Below are positions 48,371 to 60,900 of a DNA stretch of 64,000 bases, in pieces. The notes under the pieces were generated by a model. It was not told the DNA's origin. It worked only from the letters and a program-made list of their open reading frames with translations, and searched no databases. The DNA is taken from the NCBI GenBank assembly GCA_038496675.1, contig CM076660.1, positions 4,209,197-4,273,196 of the forward strand, read 5' to 3'. Every line of letters begins with the position of its first letter. The stretch's first letter is position 1. Source of the stretch: Rachycentron canadum. Its lineage: Eukaryota; Chordata; Actinopteri; Carangiformes; Rachycentridae. Position numbers and translations under genes: made by a program.

Positions 48371-51300
48371 CGGAGGACCATCCACAGAGTGGTGGTGGTG
48401 GTGGTGACGGAGGGAGCAAAAAGAGGCAGTGGAGGTGATAACTGCTGAAGTGATGAAAAGAAAAGAGGGGGAGAAGAGGGTTTGTGAAGGAGTTGGATGT
48501 CCAGATAGAAAAGCTCTTCTTTTCCTATTCCAGCTCATCAAGATTACAAGTCGTAGCAACAACAATCCACAGTTTTGTATTGGGTGTTGGTGTGAAATAG
48601 CGATGTCCTTAGAAAAACATCTAGATCAAAAAGCTCCTGTTGAAGCTGTGGAATGAGCTTTGCCTTGAGAAGCAGGTGCAAACTTTACCTGGGATAGTGT
48701 TCAACTTAATCTGGGATCAGTGTTTGGGTAAGGGGGTAGGTGGGGAGGAGAGGGAAGTTGGGGGGAGGGACAGCATAGGAATTTGAAGAAGAGAGGGAGT
48801 TGAAACCGCAATATGTAAGAAGGGGAGAGAGAGAAGGTCAGAGATCTGGAAAAGATGGAGGGAAGTGGGAAAACCCAAAGAGAGATACTGCTTTTAAATG
48901 CAGGAGAAGAGGAATGTTTTGTACAAAGAGAGCCTCTCATACAGGATAACTGTCGAGCCTATTGGGCTGGATCTGTCATTAACACCTGCAATGGGCCAAA
49001 TGATGATAAAATATCTTTGGTGGAAAACTTGGTGGAAACACTGTGGCTTTTATATTTTTTTGGAACAAAGACATTTGAATACTGAGGAGTTTTTCATGTT
49101 TCACTCAGCATCTGAAGCATTTAAAAAAATTTTTGGTGCCAATTTTTCCCCATTCAAATGCATTTGTACCTTGGCAGGTAAAAAAATAAAGGTTCACCTA
49201 TACACTGCCTTTGGATTAGGCCTCAATTGAGGTTTCGACTTTGCCAAGGTTCACTCAGTACATTTAAAGCTCAGGGCAACTCAGCACAAACTCACCAAAG
49301 TAGTACAGTCTCACTCTGGGGCACTTATGGACAAAAACCAAAAACACACACACAGTCTGAAACCTTGCTTTTCAAACTCTGTGGTAGGTAGAGTTACAGA
49401 ATTAACATGAGTCACTTTGGACACTCTGTGTACCTCCTTTTTTAATTAGGTACAGCCTCATTTACAGGGTTACACAAGACACTTGATTTCCATAGATGCT
49501 GGAGAGATAGCAAAGGGAAATCTCAGGTGGATCCACACTGATAGGGTCTGGGAAGGAGAGGGCAGTCAGTTGGGTCTTTGTTGCCGTAGGACAGTGGAAG
49601 TAATTGGAGAGGCAGGGAGCAAGATGTGTGAAAGGCTCCAGGACTGAGGGCAGGGCCCGGGCTCCCATTAAGCAGCACCAAGGCTCTCTGTGGAGGCTTC
49701 TTTTATACCTCCCACGCCTTGTTGTGTAAATGGTCACATACTCTTAACGAGAGCGTTGCACAAAGAGGGACAGAAAAATCAACAGTTACAGATGACCTAC
49801 TGGCCAGGGGAGCTTCCTGATCTCGGGGTTGTATTTTGGGAAATGTGGAGGATGGGGAATGGGGAGGATAGAGATGGGCTGAAACACCCACGTTCTCACA
49901 CTCCCATTCTTGCTTTGCCATTAATCGAAACTCAGAACAAATTAATAGGAAAATAAAACATGGTCGGTAATGCTAACAATCTTTTTCCCTTATGTGAACT
50001 TTGGTGGTCAACTTGAAGTTGCACTAATCAATACATAAAATGATTATGTAATATGTAAAAGAAGTAGCTTGTGGTAAGAAACCCATAGAAAATTATTGTC
50101 CCCCTATTAAACAGAAATGCTACTGTCTTTCAGCTCTTTGTCTTGATTTGATGCTTTGATATTTAGTTTATTATATTTACTCACTCATTTACAGTTAGTC
50201 TGTCTGCTTAGTAGCGATAGTTAGACATAGTGTCTGTAGGCTCACTAAGTCCCATCAAGTATCAAAGTTGGGTATATGGGTTGTTAAGGACAATGTGAAA
50301 CTGCCCTTCTGATGGTGGATGACCAGTGAGTGGGAAGGACCTTAAACCTTGCCCTCATAAATGCAACGTCCAAAAAGTTCTGCATCAAGAAGCTCCACTG
50401 AATGAAGAGCCACTCCAGCCATAATTTTAAATTGTTTGCAAGAAACAGAGAAACTGGATCAAAGGTTTCTTAGCAGTGGGGCGGTACTGTGTGGGAACAG
50501 GGTCAAAGTATCCAGCATCACAAGTTCTGGAGAATCCGTCAAGCCTGACCTTCACAAAGAAGGTCCTGGACTGGATACCTGTTGAGCTCTTTGGCAGTCA
50601 CCTAATCCGTGGAGCGGGCCACTCTAATTCAACCCTTATGCCCAGCGGTTGGCTCTGCCCTGCCCTCCTCTCCTTCCTTTCCATTGACAATGGTGAACCT
50701 CCTTTCAGTAACCCAAACCTTCTTACCCCAATGACTCCTTCACCTCAGCACACAAAAGGCCCTGTTCAGCCCCCCTGCCCTCAATCCCACTTCATAATGC
50801 AATGGGGCAGATCAGAGGACCAACTGTGCAGCCAGGTCCTCTTTACCCAAGAAGGTGTTTGGTGTGATCGATACAATGCAATTGCATCCATCTTCCACCT
50901 TCTATATGACTTTGCATTAGCTAACATCTAATGACAATTTCAACTTGTGACTTTTTTCATTGATGCTGCTTGTTAAATATAAATAGCCCCACAACTGTAT
51001 ATGATGCAGTTGTAAATAATTCTTCTTCTTCAACCCATCCATTTGTTATAGATATTTAATACATTTTCTTCAAGAAAAAAAGAAAGAAAAGTCTGGGGAT
51101 AAACAAAGTCTTAGGGATTCAGAATCATGAAAGTCTGTACAAAATTGTTTTGTCAATCTGACAGAGGTTGGGATATTTCACTGGATTAAGTGAAAACTTT
51201 AATCTGGTGTTGGAGCGAGGATCCCCTTAGTCTTGAGCACTGATCCTGTGTCAGTCGATTTAATATGTGTCAAGACATTTCACTAAAAACAACAACAACA

Positions 51301-51723
51301 GTGTCAATTTAATGGTGGTGCTAAATGCTAGGGAATGAGCAGACCAAAGATACCAAAGAAAGTGAACAGACAGGAAGTGAAGAGACAATGAGAGGCATTC
51401 AAATATTGAGATATAAAGTGGAGAACCTCAATGAAATTTGAAATAGACTGAACTTGAGGGGATTCTTCATTACTATTTCTAAACAAGGCGTTAGAGCTTA
51501 TACTTTATTTTTGAATGTCAACATTTGTGTTCATGAGCTGCTCTTTACAATGCAACGTAAAATATGAAGAGCACCATCATGAAGGCATGTCGTAATGCCT
51601 CCTTAGCTCCTAAACCCTGAGAATTGGATGTGTGTTGAGGGGTGGGTGGTGATGGTTGTTTGTGGCGGGTGGCATAGATATCCCACACCGGATTAGAGTC
51701 ATGCTGTTGGAAGAGAAGAAGGA

Positions 51724-51744
51724 GGTGGTGGTGGTGGTGGTGGT
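51724..51744. repeat. (GGT)n microsatellite
   Basis: Seven perfect GGT units inside the tecta-tbcel intergenic region. Confidence 0.9.
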
Positions 51745-52856
51745 GAAATAGAGGGAATGCCCCAGAAAAACAACACCGCCTGACACATATGGAATGGACT
51801 TGTTGCAGCTCGACTGAAACATGCCTGCCAGAAAGAGAGAAGATCTGCAGAATCCCATCTTCTTCACAGCCAAGTATTTAGTTCACGAAACAGAGCTGTG
51901 AATGCTGGTCACATGTACATTCTGCCTGTAGCATGAGTGACTGTCACAGAGATGTCCTACTTCATACCTTCTCTTTCAATCTCAAGACTTTGAAGTCGTC
52001 AGCAGAAGTTAATGTAAGCAATTTTTGATCTATTTCTAAAAGACAACGCTTGTGCAACAATTCAGTGAACTATGTGCATCTTTCAGGTGTTTACTTTCCT
52101 GTGACAATTATGAAGAGAGGATAATTTGGTCCAGAACAAGATGCATATCCTGACAACTACTGGCTACGTCGCCGTGAACATGGATATATATTTTATAATG
52201 TCCAATAATAAAACACTTCAGCTATGAACTTTGAATTATCTCTGCGGGAATCCCAGAGTTGCTACCAGCTCTGGTCAGTTTAGGAGGACACCATGAAAGA
52301 AGAAGTGCTTTTGTTAACATCTGTACAGATGCAAAGCAAAAAACTGTGTTCAACTCAAGTCAGAAATCGAAACTCTCACACCCGGAAAGAAGTTGCAGTC
52401 AGAGGGAAGGTGGTTCTGTTGCCTTCATATCTGCTGCAGAGCCTGAAAGGTGGATTGAATTTTCAAGCTTGCACTGATGTGCATCTTGAAATCTACTACA
52501 CCTTTCAGAAAGACCAATGACTGGACTCTCCATTGTCACTGCCCATGCCAGATTCAGGGGTTAAAACTATCAATCAAAATTCTATGCATAACTTCAGCGT
52601 CACAAACTATCTGGGAACATTGAATGCTGGGTTTTACCGGCAGTTTTCTGCTCTGCATCTGCATGCGGATGTACACAAAAGTACTTCTGTCAATGTCTTT
52701 GTGTAACCACACCACTTCTTCTGCACATGCACAAACTTCAGTTCCTTGTGTACAATCATTTTACCGGTTTACAAAAGGTGATGCACATTTTTCACTAGTG
52801 CGCATAACATTACAAGTTCAAAACAGTGTTAAGCTCGAATGGATGCAGTCACTTAC

Positions 52857-52917
52857 CATTTCTGGCTGGTTGTGGGCCATGAGGTATGGTATTGGCCTGA
52901 GGTGGATTCTGGCATCC
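52857..52917 (-). other. Unassigned exon candidate with strong splice sites
   Basis: On the minus strand TGCTTTCACAG|GGATGCC... runs 61 nt to ...AGAAATG|GTAAGTGAC; both sites fit the consensus very well. Joined to the upstream donor at 53319-53320 (GGGGAAG|GTATGTG) it stays open in one frame (...IRARGR + DARIHLRPIPYLMAHNQPEM). I do not recognise the peptide. It could be an extra 5' exon of tecta, a non-coding RNA or chance. Confidence 0.35.
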
Positions 52918-53139
52918 CTGTGAAAGCACGTAATGGTGACAATACATACATTTTAAGCAGTCGTTCACATTACAATATTGAGAAATTTTTCATTTAACGC
53001 CTGTTTCACTTAACTTCATTTAAGTCAGGTCAAAGTTACGCAGAAGGCTCCTATTGTAGATACTGTTCAGAGGAATCCAGGGAAGATTTTAAAAGTGGAC
53101 TTTCAGGTCAAACTACTCTTGTTTTACTTCCTGGTCGAG

Positions 53140-53600
53140 TCGCACAGCCTCCATTGACAATAAGAATTGGCGGGTTTTCGCTGCGTTCATTAACCAATCA
53201 GATCCGCGGGTGGAGCAAAAGCGCAGGTAACTGGGCTCTAGTTTCTTCTGCGCACGCACCGTTTCCTAGTCACCCTCCACTAAAATGAAGTAAAACAGCG
53301 GTTCCCATCAGACACATACCTTCCCCTGGCTCTAATTGTTTTCTGGATTATTTGTCTTTGTCCCATGTGAGGATTTTGCAGACAGATATGTTCCTTTCCG
53401 TAGAGCCAACGAGCAAAAATTGTATCAATGCGCGGACCTCGGCCGGGTCTATAGTTCCGCAAGGAGTCCGGTCGAGGTGCGGCACGGCTGATGGTCCGAG
53501 TCCCACAACTCACCACGGGCACTCCACAAATAAAAGCTTCCTACCAGTGCTGGTGGCGGCGGGTCAGAATGGGTCTTATTTTGTTAATTTACCACCACTT
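53140..53600. promoter_or_regulatory. CpG-richer stretch with CCAAT boxes, promoter candidate
   Basis: Unlike its AT-rich surroundings, this stretch has many CG dinucleotides (ccgcgggtggag, tgcgcggacctcggccgg, gcggcgggtc) plus an ATTGG at about 53,165 and a CCAAT at about 53,194, inverted relative to each other. A good minus-strand donor (GAAG|GTATGTG at 53319-53320) lies inside it. It could be a promoter for a minus-strand transcript reading toward tecta. Inference only. Confidence 0.35.
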
Positions 53601-55103
53601 CCGGCAGCCCAACCCTCCCCACTGCTGCAATAAAAGTCATGTAAAGTGAGTTGCAAGTAGGAAGAGCATTTCAAGCAGTCTCTAACCCTATCCCTAACCC
53701 AGTAAACCATAGGAATTGCATAACTGTGTGCAAAAGAACTGTGAAACCATAGTATAACTACTGAACCACTGAACTTTAAAAATGCTTTAAAAATACAACA
53801 GTCCCCAAATGTTGGACTTCAGATGGAACATTAACTGTCTGACACCTAAGTCCATGATCAGCACCCCTTACCTTTGTCCTTATACATCCTATGTCAGGGC
53901 ATTTATGGAAAACACAGACTGGTGAAAATCAGAAGTTATTATTATAATATTATCGTCTTAATCTCTGTATAATTGCATCTTTGATGTGTATTTAAACCTG
54001 ATTAATGTTAAAGACTCATAATGAAATAGCATACCATTGTTGTGCGCTACTCCACACACAGATAAAAAGGGGCTTATGTGAATTTGTGAAGATTATGAGT
54101 CCTGCCTCCAGCTAAAGCCATGAAAATAGCACAGAATCCAAGCAATTAAGATAACACAGAGCCTGTAAAACAAGCAATGTTAACTGCTAGTCATGCAAAT
54201 AGGACTAAATAGAGGCTTAACTGGTAATAGAGTTACTCTCCACGCAGGATCTGTACCAAGGTCCCTCACCTGTAAGTCAAAACATGGCGAAATGTAAATG
54301 AGGTGTTGTGAATGGACTCCATGGCAGTGGCCAGGCGACTGCACAGGTCGTGGGCCTGATTAACGTGGACTTTGGTTGAATCTTTAAGCACTTTTGTCTC
54401 AGTAAAATCGTCCAGATGCTTGGCAGCTTGTTCCCGCTCCACCCCACATGGACTCACTCTGGGGTCAAATTGATTTTGAGTTTGTAAAGTGGTTCTTAAA
54501 AAATCATTACAAAATTTGTAGTTGTCTGAGGAACCTTTTCTCGGTATGAGAAATTCAAGTTTGCTATTTGATCTGTAAGAAAAAAAAAGGAAAAGCTGAA
54601 CTAATCATATCAGTGGTGAGGTTACAGAGACTGGGAAAGATGATTTGTGAACATCTGTGTGCAAATATACAAAACACTTTCTTGCAGGCAGGCAAGGTTG
54701 TTATTGAAAAAGCAGAATCAGCTGTAGTAAGTGCACTAAGACTTAAATTGTGTGATATTATGGGAGTTACAGCTGAACTATAAAAAAAAAAAATCAGTGT
54801 AATGAGGTGGATTAATTATAATTTATTTATTTAACTGAAGTAAAAGCACCATTATACAATACAGGTGTAGAAATGGTGTTTTGATCTCAAGAAAGCAAAA
54901 ACAGGACTTTACAACTGAACATGTCAAGATACACACAAGAAACTACGACGTAATATAAATTAAACACCATATACCTAACAGCACAAGGCAAACTGCATTA
55001 CAGATTAGCAAGTATTATATAGCTTTCTTTTAATTAATAATAATCTTTGTATTTGGTATTACTGACAGGGGGTGGGGGTGACAGGATCACTGATATTCAA
55101 AAA

Positions 55104-55134
<31 letters not shown>

Positions 55135-57567
55135 GCCCATATACAACTTTGTTTCCCTGAAATGACACATCTCTCACACATTTTAAATCAAACATATCAA
55201 GAAATATCAGAACATGCAAACCAGCACGGCGAGTCACAAACGCCGTTCTGTTACTTCCCATGTATCCACTTTGTCATAATATAGTATAATATAACAAGAG
55301 TCAAGAGAAAAAAAAAAAAAAAAAAACAAAAACAAGAGATCTCCAGTTATATACTACACAAAAAGCACGTGTCAGAGGAGCGATTGGGACAGCACTTGAC
55401 TGCCACAGCGCGACGGCACCTCAACACTTTTTCACATGGTTTTGTTATCACAAGGCTAAATGTCATTTGCTTCCATTGAAGGTAAAATTGGTATAAAAAG
55501 TGTTCAAGAGAGACATTTTAAAATTAACGGCTCGCGACTCTTGCATGAACAAATGCAGTTTATGTCCTGTGAAATGCAGACAGCGTATACTTCATTTTCA
55601 TTTGGAGCCTCTCATCAGCCCGAGCTGTACAGATGCTGAAGTTATAACCTAATTGAAAAAAGCTCAGGGTTTTTTAATGTGATTATTTGCAATTTCTTGG
55701 CCTAGAGCTCCATGTGAGAGGCTACCATAGGCATGCTTCAGCATTCAGCAAGGGGATACTGAGCCCTAATCCACTGACTAGTGGTTTTATTTGTGAATGG
55801 AGTTTCCAAATTCTCCCCTTGTTTGTGCAGGTTCAGTTAACTGGAAACTGTCCTGATCCTGGCGCAGCCATAGTGACGGGCTTGTGTTTCCACTGTTCCT
55901 CTGCCGACCGTAGTCGAGCAGCTACGGCAAACACAACAGGAGTAACCACTATTTTACTGTTGTGTATCAACCAGGACAACCAATCGTTTAAAAAAAAATG
56001 AGTATTAGAGAACATTTGTTGGCCGTCTGCAGAAAGGTGGACAATGAGATTTCTCAGCGTGTGGTAGAAACAATTAACACATACAAGACACAGGAAAACT
56101 TTCTTCCTTTCTATGTTGATGTGTAAACTTGTGCCCCATATCAATGTAAATCTGAAAGAAAACCAGTGACAACAACTGCATATCTGCTTAATGCTGGAAC
56201 ATATCTCTGGGTTGCATGAAACCAAACTTCCACAGGGGGTCAATAAATACAACTTTCCCTGGTCAATAGTAAAGCATACGTCTAGGCCCTATATGAAGTT
56301 GGATCAGCTATCAGCTTTTATCTATACCGTATCTTTTATTTTATTGTTATAGGTAAATGAAATGCCTTTCTCAAGTAGGTCCTGCCTTTGTTTAAGGTTA
56401 AGTTACATTTCTGTTTTGAAAATAGTCATTGCCAGTGTGAGCTAATGCTAAAGTTCACGACCTCACATCCTGTGAAACAGCAGACACCAGCAGTGTCAGG
56501 TTTGTGGACGGGTGTAAAGGACGGATCAAGGTGAGCGGGTGAGGGGCTCGAGCCTGGTGGGTGAACCCCATTTTGAGCGAAATGCAGCGGCAAGTGTCCA
56601 GGACACAGCGGCTGGTGTGTGGTTACCGCACGGACTGGGCCTCAGCGTTTCTCAGCTGCCTCTGCAGGGAGAAAGAGCTGCTCCATTCATGGGCTGGACA
56701 GCCAGAAGACCGGCAGTAACATGAGCATCACCACTCCTTTCTTTTATCTGTCCCAGACCCGAGCTCACCTCAGATTTGTCTCGTTTTTCTGCCAGGGTGC
56801 CATGTGTTCTGCGTTATCCCAAACACTTTGCATTTGTGCACTAACACACGGGTTATCCCAGGATATTTAACCAGTCATGTGAAGTAGACTGGTCGGGAAG
56901 AAGAAGAAGACAGCGATTCTTATTAGAAAAGTTATTCTAATAAAGGTTAGAATAAAGATTGGAGCCTCTTTGAGTCTGTCATGATCAATGTAAAAGTAAA
57001 TCATTTTTTGTAAACTGTACCTTATTTTTGGCAATACTAACATCTGCAAAAGGAAAAGGTCATAAGACCGATTTGCATTTAGTGGCTTCAGATTGGCCGC
57101 GGTCATTAAGGTTTGTTGTTTGCCACCGTCTTGGCTTTTAAGAAGTTGAGATTAGTTGAGAATGATTTTTCACCCAAAGGTGCGAACATTTCCCTTCAAT
57201 CCCAATCAGACACCAATTATAAAGTGGTTTTAGAAACCAATGTGCATTTTGTGCGTTCAATTATAATTGTGGCAGCTGTTTGTTCTTTCAGAAATAGCCT
57301 TGCGCCACATTTCGATTTGCATAATATTTTTCATAAATGAGATGTAATAATTATTTTCTTAGCTTAAACCACATAAAGCATATAAAGGTGTGACTCCTAT
57401 GTGCAAACATACTACTGTGTAAATTTGTTCAATATGGTGGACAGCAAAGATCTTTACATTCATGGCTGAAAAACATCACCCTTTTTTTAATCTTGAAGTC
57501 AAAGCTCAGTATCCAGTAAGTGTCCATTATCTAAAACCCATTAAGTCCTAGTCATGAGAAGCCAAAC

Positions 57568-57913
57568 TCATAGATCTGAGGAGCTGCAGCGGCTTTTGAC
57601 TTTGGGCACTACCAGAATCTCATCCCCATCTCTAATGCTGTAGGAGTGGAGGGCCCGGCAGCCGCACTTTAGCTCCTCTGGTCCAAACACTGAGCACATC
57701 TCTCGGTTGATGTAGAAAAGCCGGATCCCGTTGTTGGGAAGCTGGAGGAGGGCTCTAAGGTGTTTCTTCAGGTCACCCACTGTCTGCTCCAGGCGGAGGC
57801 TGACTGCCTCCACCCTCTCTCCCCAGCGAACATCCACCATCGTGCAGCGGGGGCTCAGGTCCACCTCTGCCAGTGGGGCCAGCTGACCGTACTTGGACAC
57901 AAGGGTGTGGTAC
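57568..57913 (-). CDS. tbcel: tbcel last exon, ubiquitin-like domain
   Basis: Starts at acceptor CTCTCCCAG and encodes YHTLVSKYGQLAPLAEVDLS, then the ubiquitin-like fold: VEAVSLRLEQTVGDLKKHLR (strand plus helix), LPNNGIRLFYINRE, FGPEELKCGCRALHSYSIRD and GDEILVVPKVKS, ending CSSSDL and TGA at 57568. It is eight or so residues longer at the end than human (ends KTK). The preceding exon (61476-61360) carries NGSAVSNGEREDAERFFIRY. A possible poly(A) signal variant ATTAAA lies about 80 bp below the stop. Confidence 0.94.
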
Positions 57914-60900
57914 CTGGGAGAGTACAGGGCTCATGTCAGATCATTGAAGGCTTTTCCTATTGGTCTTTTTAAGACTAATGGACAAAAAGGACAAAAAAAA
58001 ACAAAAAAACTTATTCTTATTCTCTCCAACAGTGAAATGACTGAATTCAATCTCTGCCGAAGCTGGGAGGCCATTAGCCTACCTTAGGATGAGGACAGGA
58101 AGGAGGCTGGACCTTGGCTCATAGTCTGGACGTACACTTACCAATAACACACTGTATCTACTTTGTTACAAGCAAGAGGTAAAAACATTACTTTGGCCTT
58201 AGATTATGTACTCTAACGATTTTATAGCAAATAAAAGCCAGACACACTGTCCTGAAAATTTCCTGGAGTCTTCATCACATTGGGGTTGCCAGATTTGGTA
58301 TCATCATACTTATACAGTACACTTAAAGCCTGTCCTCACCAATTCCTAGCAACATGTGCTATATCTGGAGAGTGAAACTGCCCATAAACACACAAGCTGT
58401 CATATTTAAACACTGTGAATAAGTGTTATTTTCCTAAAATGGTACAACTTATCTTTCATTGTTGCTTCCTACCAGAGATGGCAAACTCTCTCATGACCCA
58501 TGTGCTCTGTGTTGTCTTTATTAGCCCTTATAGTAATATAGGTGACGGTGACATACAACGTGGACCCATCTGGATTAAGCCAGGAACATTGTGGTGTATG
58601 ACAAAAATCTGCTTCTTTCAGCCTTTACTGCATTTTCTATTACTGATTTTCAAATGTCAAATTCAGCAAAAAAGTTCAGCTTTATCCCCGAGATTTCCAG
58701 CATTTCTATTCAGGTTGTTTGTTGTGTGTGTGTGTAAATTAAAATAAGCACACAAACAGGTGGATGGAAATGTACCTTGTGTGTGCTTAAGAGGCAGAAA
58801 AACACTGCCTCTGCCTCTTACTCGCCGTGAGAAAGCTCTCAGCCACCTCAAGGGAATGCGTGTTTCAGATAAGGACCCAGGAACGATTAAATAAAATCCA
58901 GGAGAAAAGGCCTGTGCTTTCAGAGCTACTGTAACAGCTGGGCCAATCAAAGCAATTTCCCTTCCCTCCCCAAAACTCCTCCACAAAGCCAGTTCCCTGG
59001 CCTGGGGTTTCTGGCCAAAACTTGTGGTCCACCCTGGGAATTCTCCTCTTGGGCCACAGTGCACAAAGTGCCATTCTAGGAAAGGCCATTTAGTTAAAAG
59101 GCTTCATTTAAGGTGGTAAGCACGGTATAATGGGGCAAATAATGCTGCTGGTGATAACAAGCCAGCATTCCAGCTGTCTTTTCCAGCATTCTTCAATAAT
59201 GGACAGTAAAGTGGAAGCACAATCAACACATTTTGGAGCCAATTCAGAAACTATCCCAGATCTTAGCTGACTCGTCTCACCTCCTCTCACCTCCTCTCGT
59301 TTCTCTAGTTGAAAGACGACCTGCTTAATAAGGTAAAATGCTGATTTCCCCTCTTAACTCCCAGATTGGACCTCAATATCCCCAGTTCCACGCTCAGTCC
59401 CTCTCTTCCTTTTCTACTGGATACACTGACTCAAATTTCTTCTTCAATCCAGTCCTGCCTTTCACTCTTTCCTTGCAATTAATCCTTCTGGTCCAGCCAA
59501 CACATATCATTCATTATTTTTCTCTTTCCTAGTCCCACAACCCCTACCCCTTTTCTCAGTTTCTCCACAACTCTCTGTTCATCTTCTCTGTTGAGGTGTA
59601 TCAGCCTCCATCAGTATGGTATAGGTTTTTCAGTTTGAGCCAGACTCAGATGTGTTCACCTGAGAGGCTGTGACCTACGCTGCAGCGCTCTGATCCCTCA
59701 GGGTAGCAGGGCCACAGCCCCAATCCGAAAAGGAAAGCGGATAGCGGCGTGTTCACTGCTTACCGAGCGTGTCCGACACCACCCGTAACAACCACATGAT
59801 CCCTAACCGCGGATCTACACTGAGAATCTGGCTCAGAACCAAGACCACGAATACGGCATTTACCAGCAGGAAGGAAGTTGAAACGTGGAGTTGTGCATTG
59901 GAGGCTGGAGAAATGAGCCCCAGAGATAGTTTGAGTGAAGTGACGTGCGTGAAGGAAGCTGACGTGTCTTGTCTCCACCATGTTCAAGCTCCACATGACA
60001 TAAGAAAACAAATCAATCTCTCAACTTAAGGTTTGATACTGACAGAGTTAGTGTATATATTAAAAAAAAAAAAAATCAACCTGCCACCTCATGTATCAGT
60101 TTCCCAATCAGAGAATTCCTGACACAAAGGACTCATTGAGCAGGGAGAGACTGGTGGCATTGTCTCCCAAAGGTTAGTTTCCCCCAGTCAGGGACTACAC
60201 CTTCCTTCACAAATCCCTCCACAACAGGTTAAGTGGAATGCAGTTGGAGAAGAGAATGGGCAATTTTTTTGAACCACAATCGGACCCTGAGGAAGGGGGG
60301 GGGGTGGCGCTTTCCAAAAAATAATATCACGTACTGTCAGTGCACTGAGGACAAAGGACTTGTTGTTGCTGTTGTTACAACTTTACAAAGACAGAGTCGT
60401 GGAAGTGGAAGCAAATGTTGACACCCGATGCCACATTTTTGGGTTATTAAAGACTGACAGAAATACTTGCAGATTTGAGACACTGAAACCCTTGTAATGT
60501 CACCATTGATGGATTTTAGTGCTGAAATGATTAGTTTATTGACTAAAGTGGCAGAAAATGTATCTAATTTAACAGTTGTTTACAAGAGTTTCAGCTCTTC
60601 TATCACTGAAAGATAAATACTGTTGGGTTTTGGTCTGTAGGTCAGTAAAAAATACTTGAAGACAGTATGGACTTGTGATGGTGATGATTTCATTAATAAA
60701 AAAAAATAGATAAAAAATAATCATCACCAATACTCCAGGCTTCACTTTCAATCATCAGTAAGAGTAATGGAAAACCACGTTTTCTAAACCTCAGTTCCTA
60801 AAAATCTGGAGCTAGTCCCAGTTCAGAAGTGCAGCTTGTTATCCAGTTTTTCCCACTAGGTGATAATGTCAATATCAGGTTATCAGGTTCATTTTGGGTT

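Larger units (their letters stand above)
48400..57480. other. Intergenic, tecta 5' side to tbcel 3' end
   Basis: About 9 kb. Holds a GGT trinucleotide run (51,724-51,744), the splice-site series and CpG-rich stretch at 51.8-53.6 kb (separate entries), and poly(A) runs at about 55,100-55,126 and 55,311-55,326. 50,300-50,930 may be an old retroelement remnant, but homology is too faint to assert. No known gene recognised. Confidence 0.5.

Noticed and set aside
50300..50930. Retroelement (LINE endonuclease-like) remnant
   Set aside because: A few words resemble an endonuclease region (an ETGS-like stretch after an Asn-Ala motif), but the resemblance is too weak and broken to annotate.
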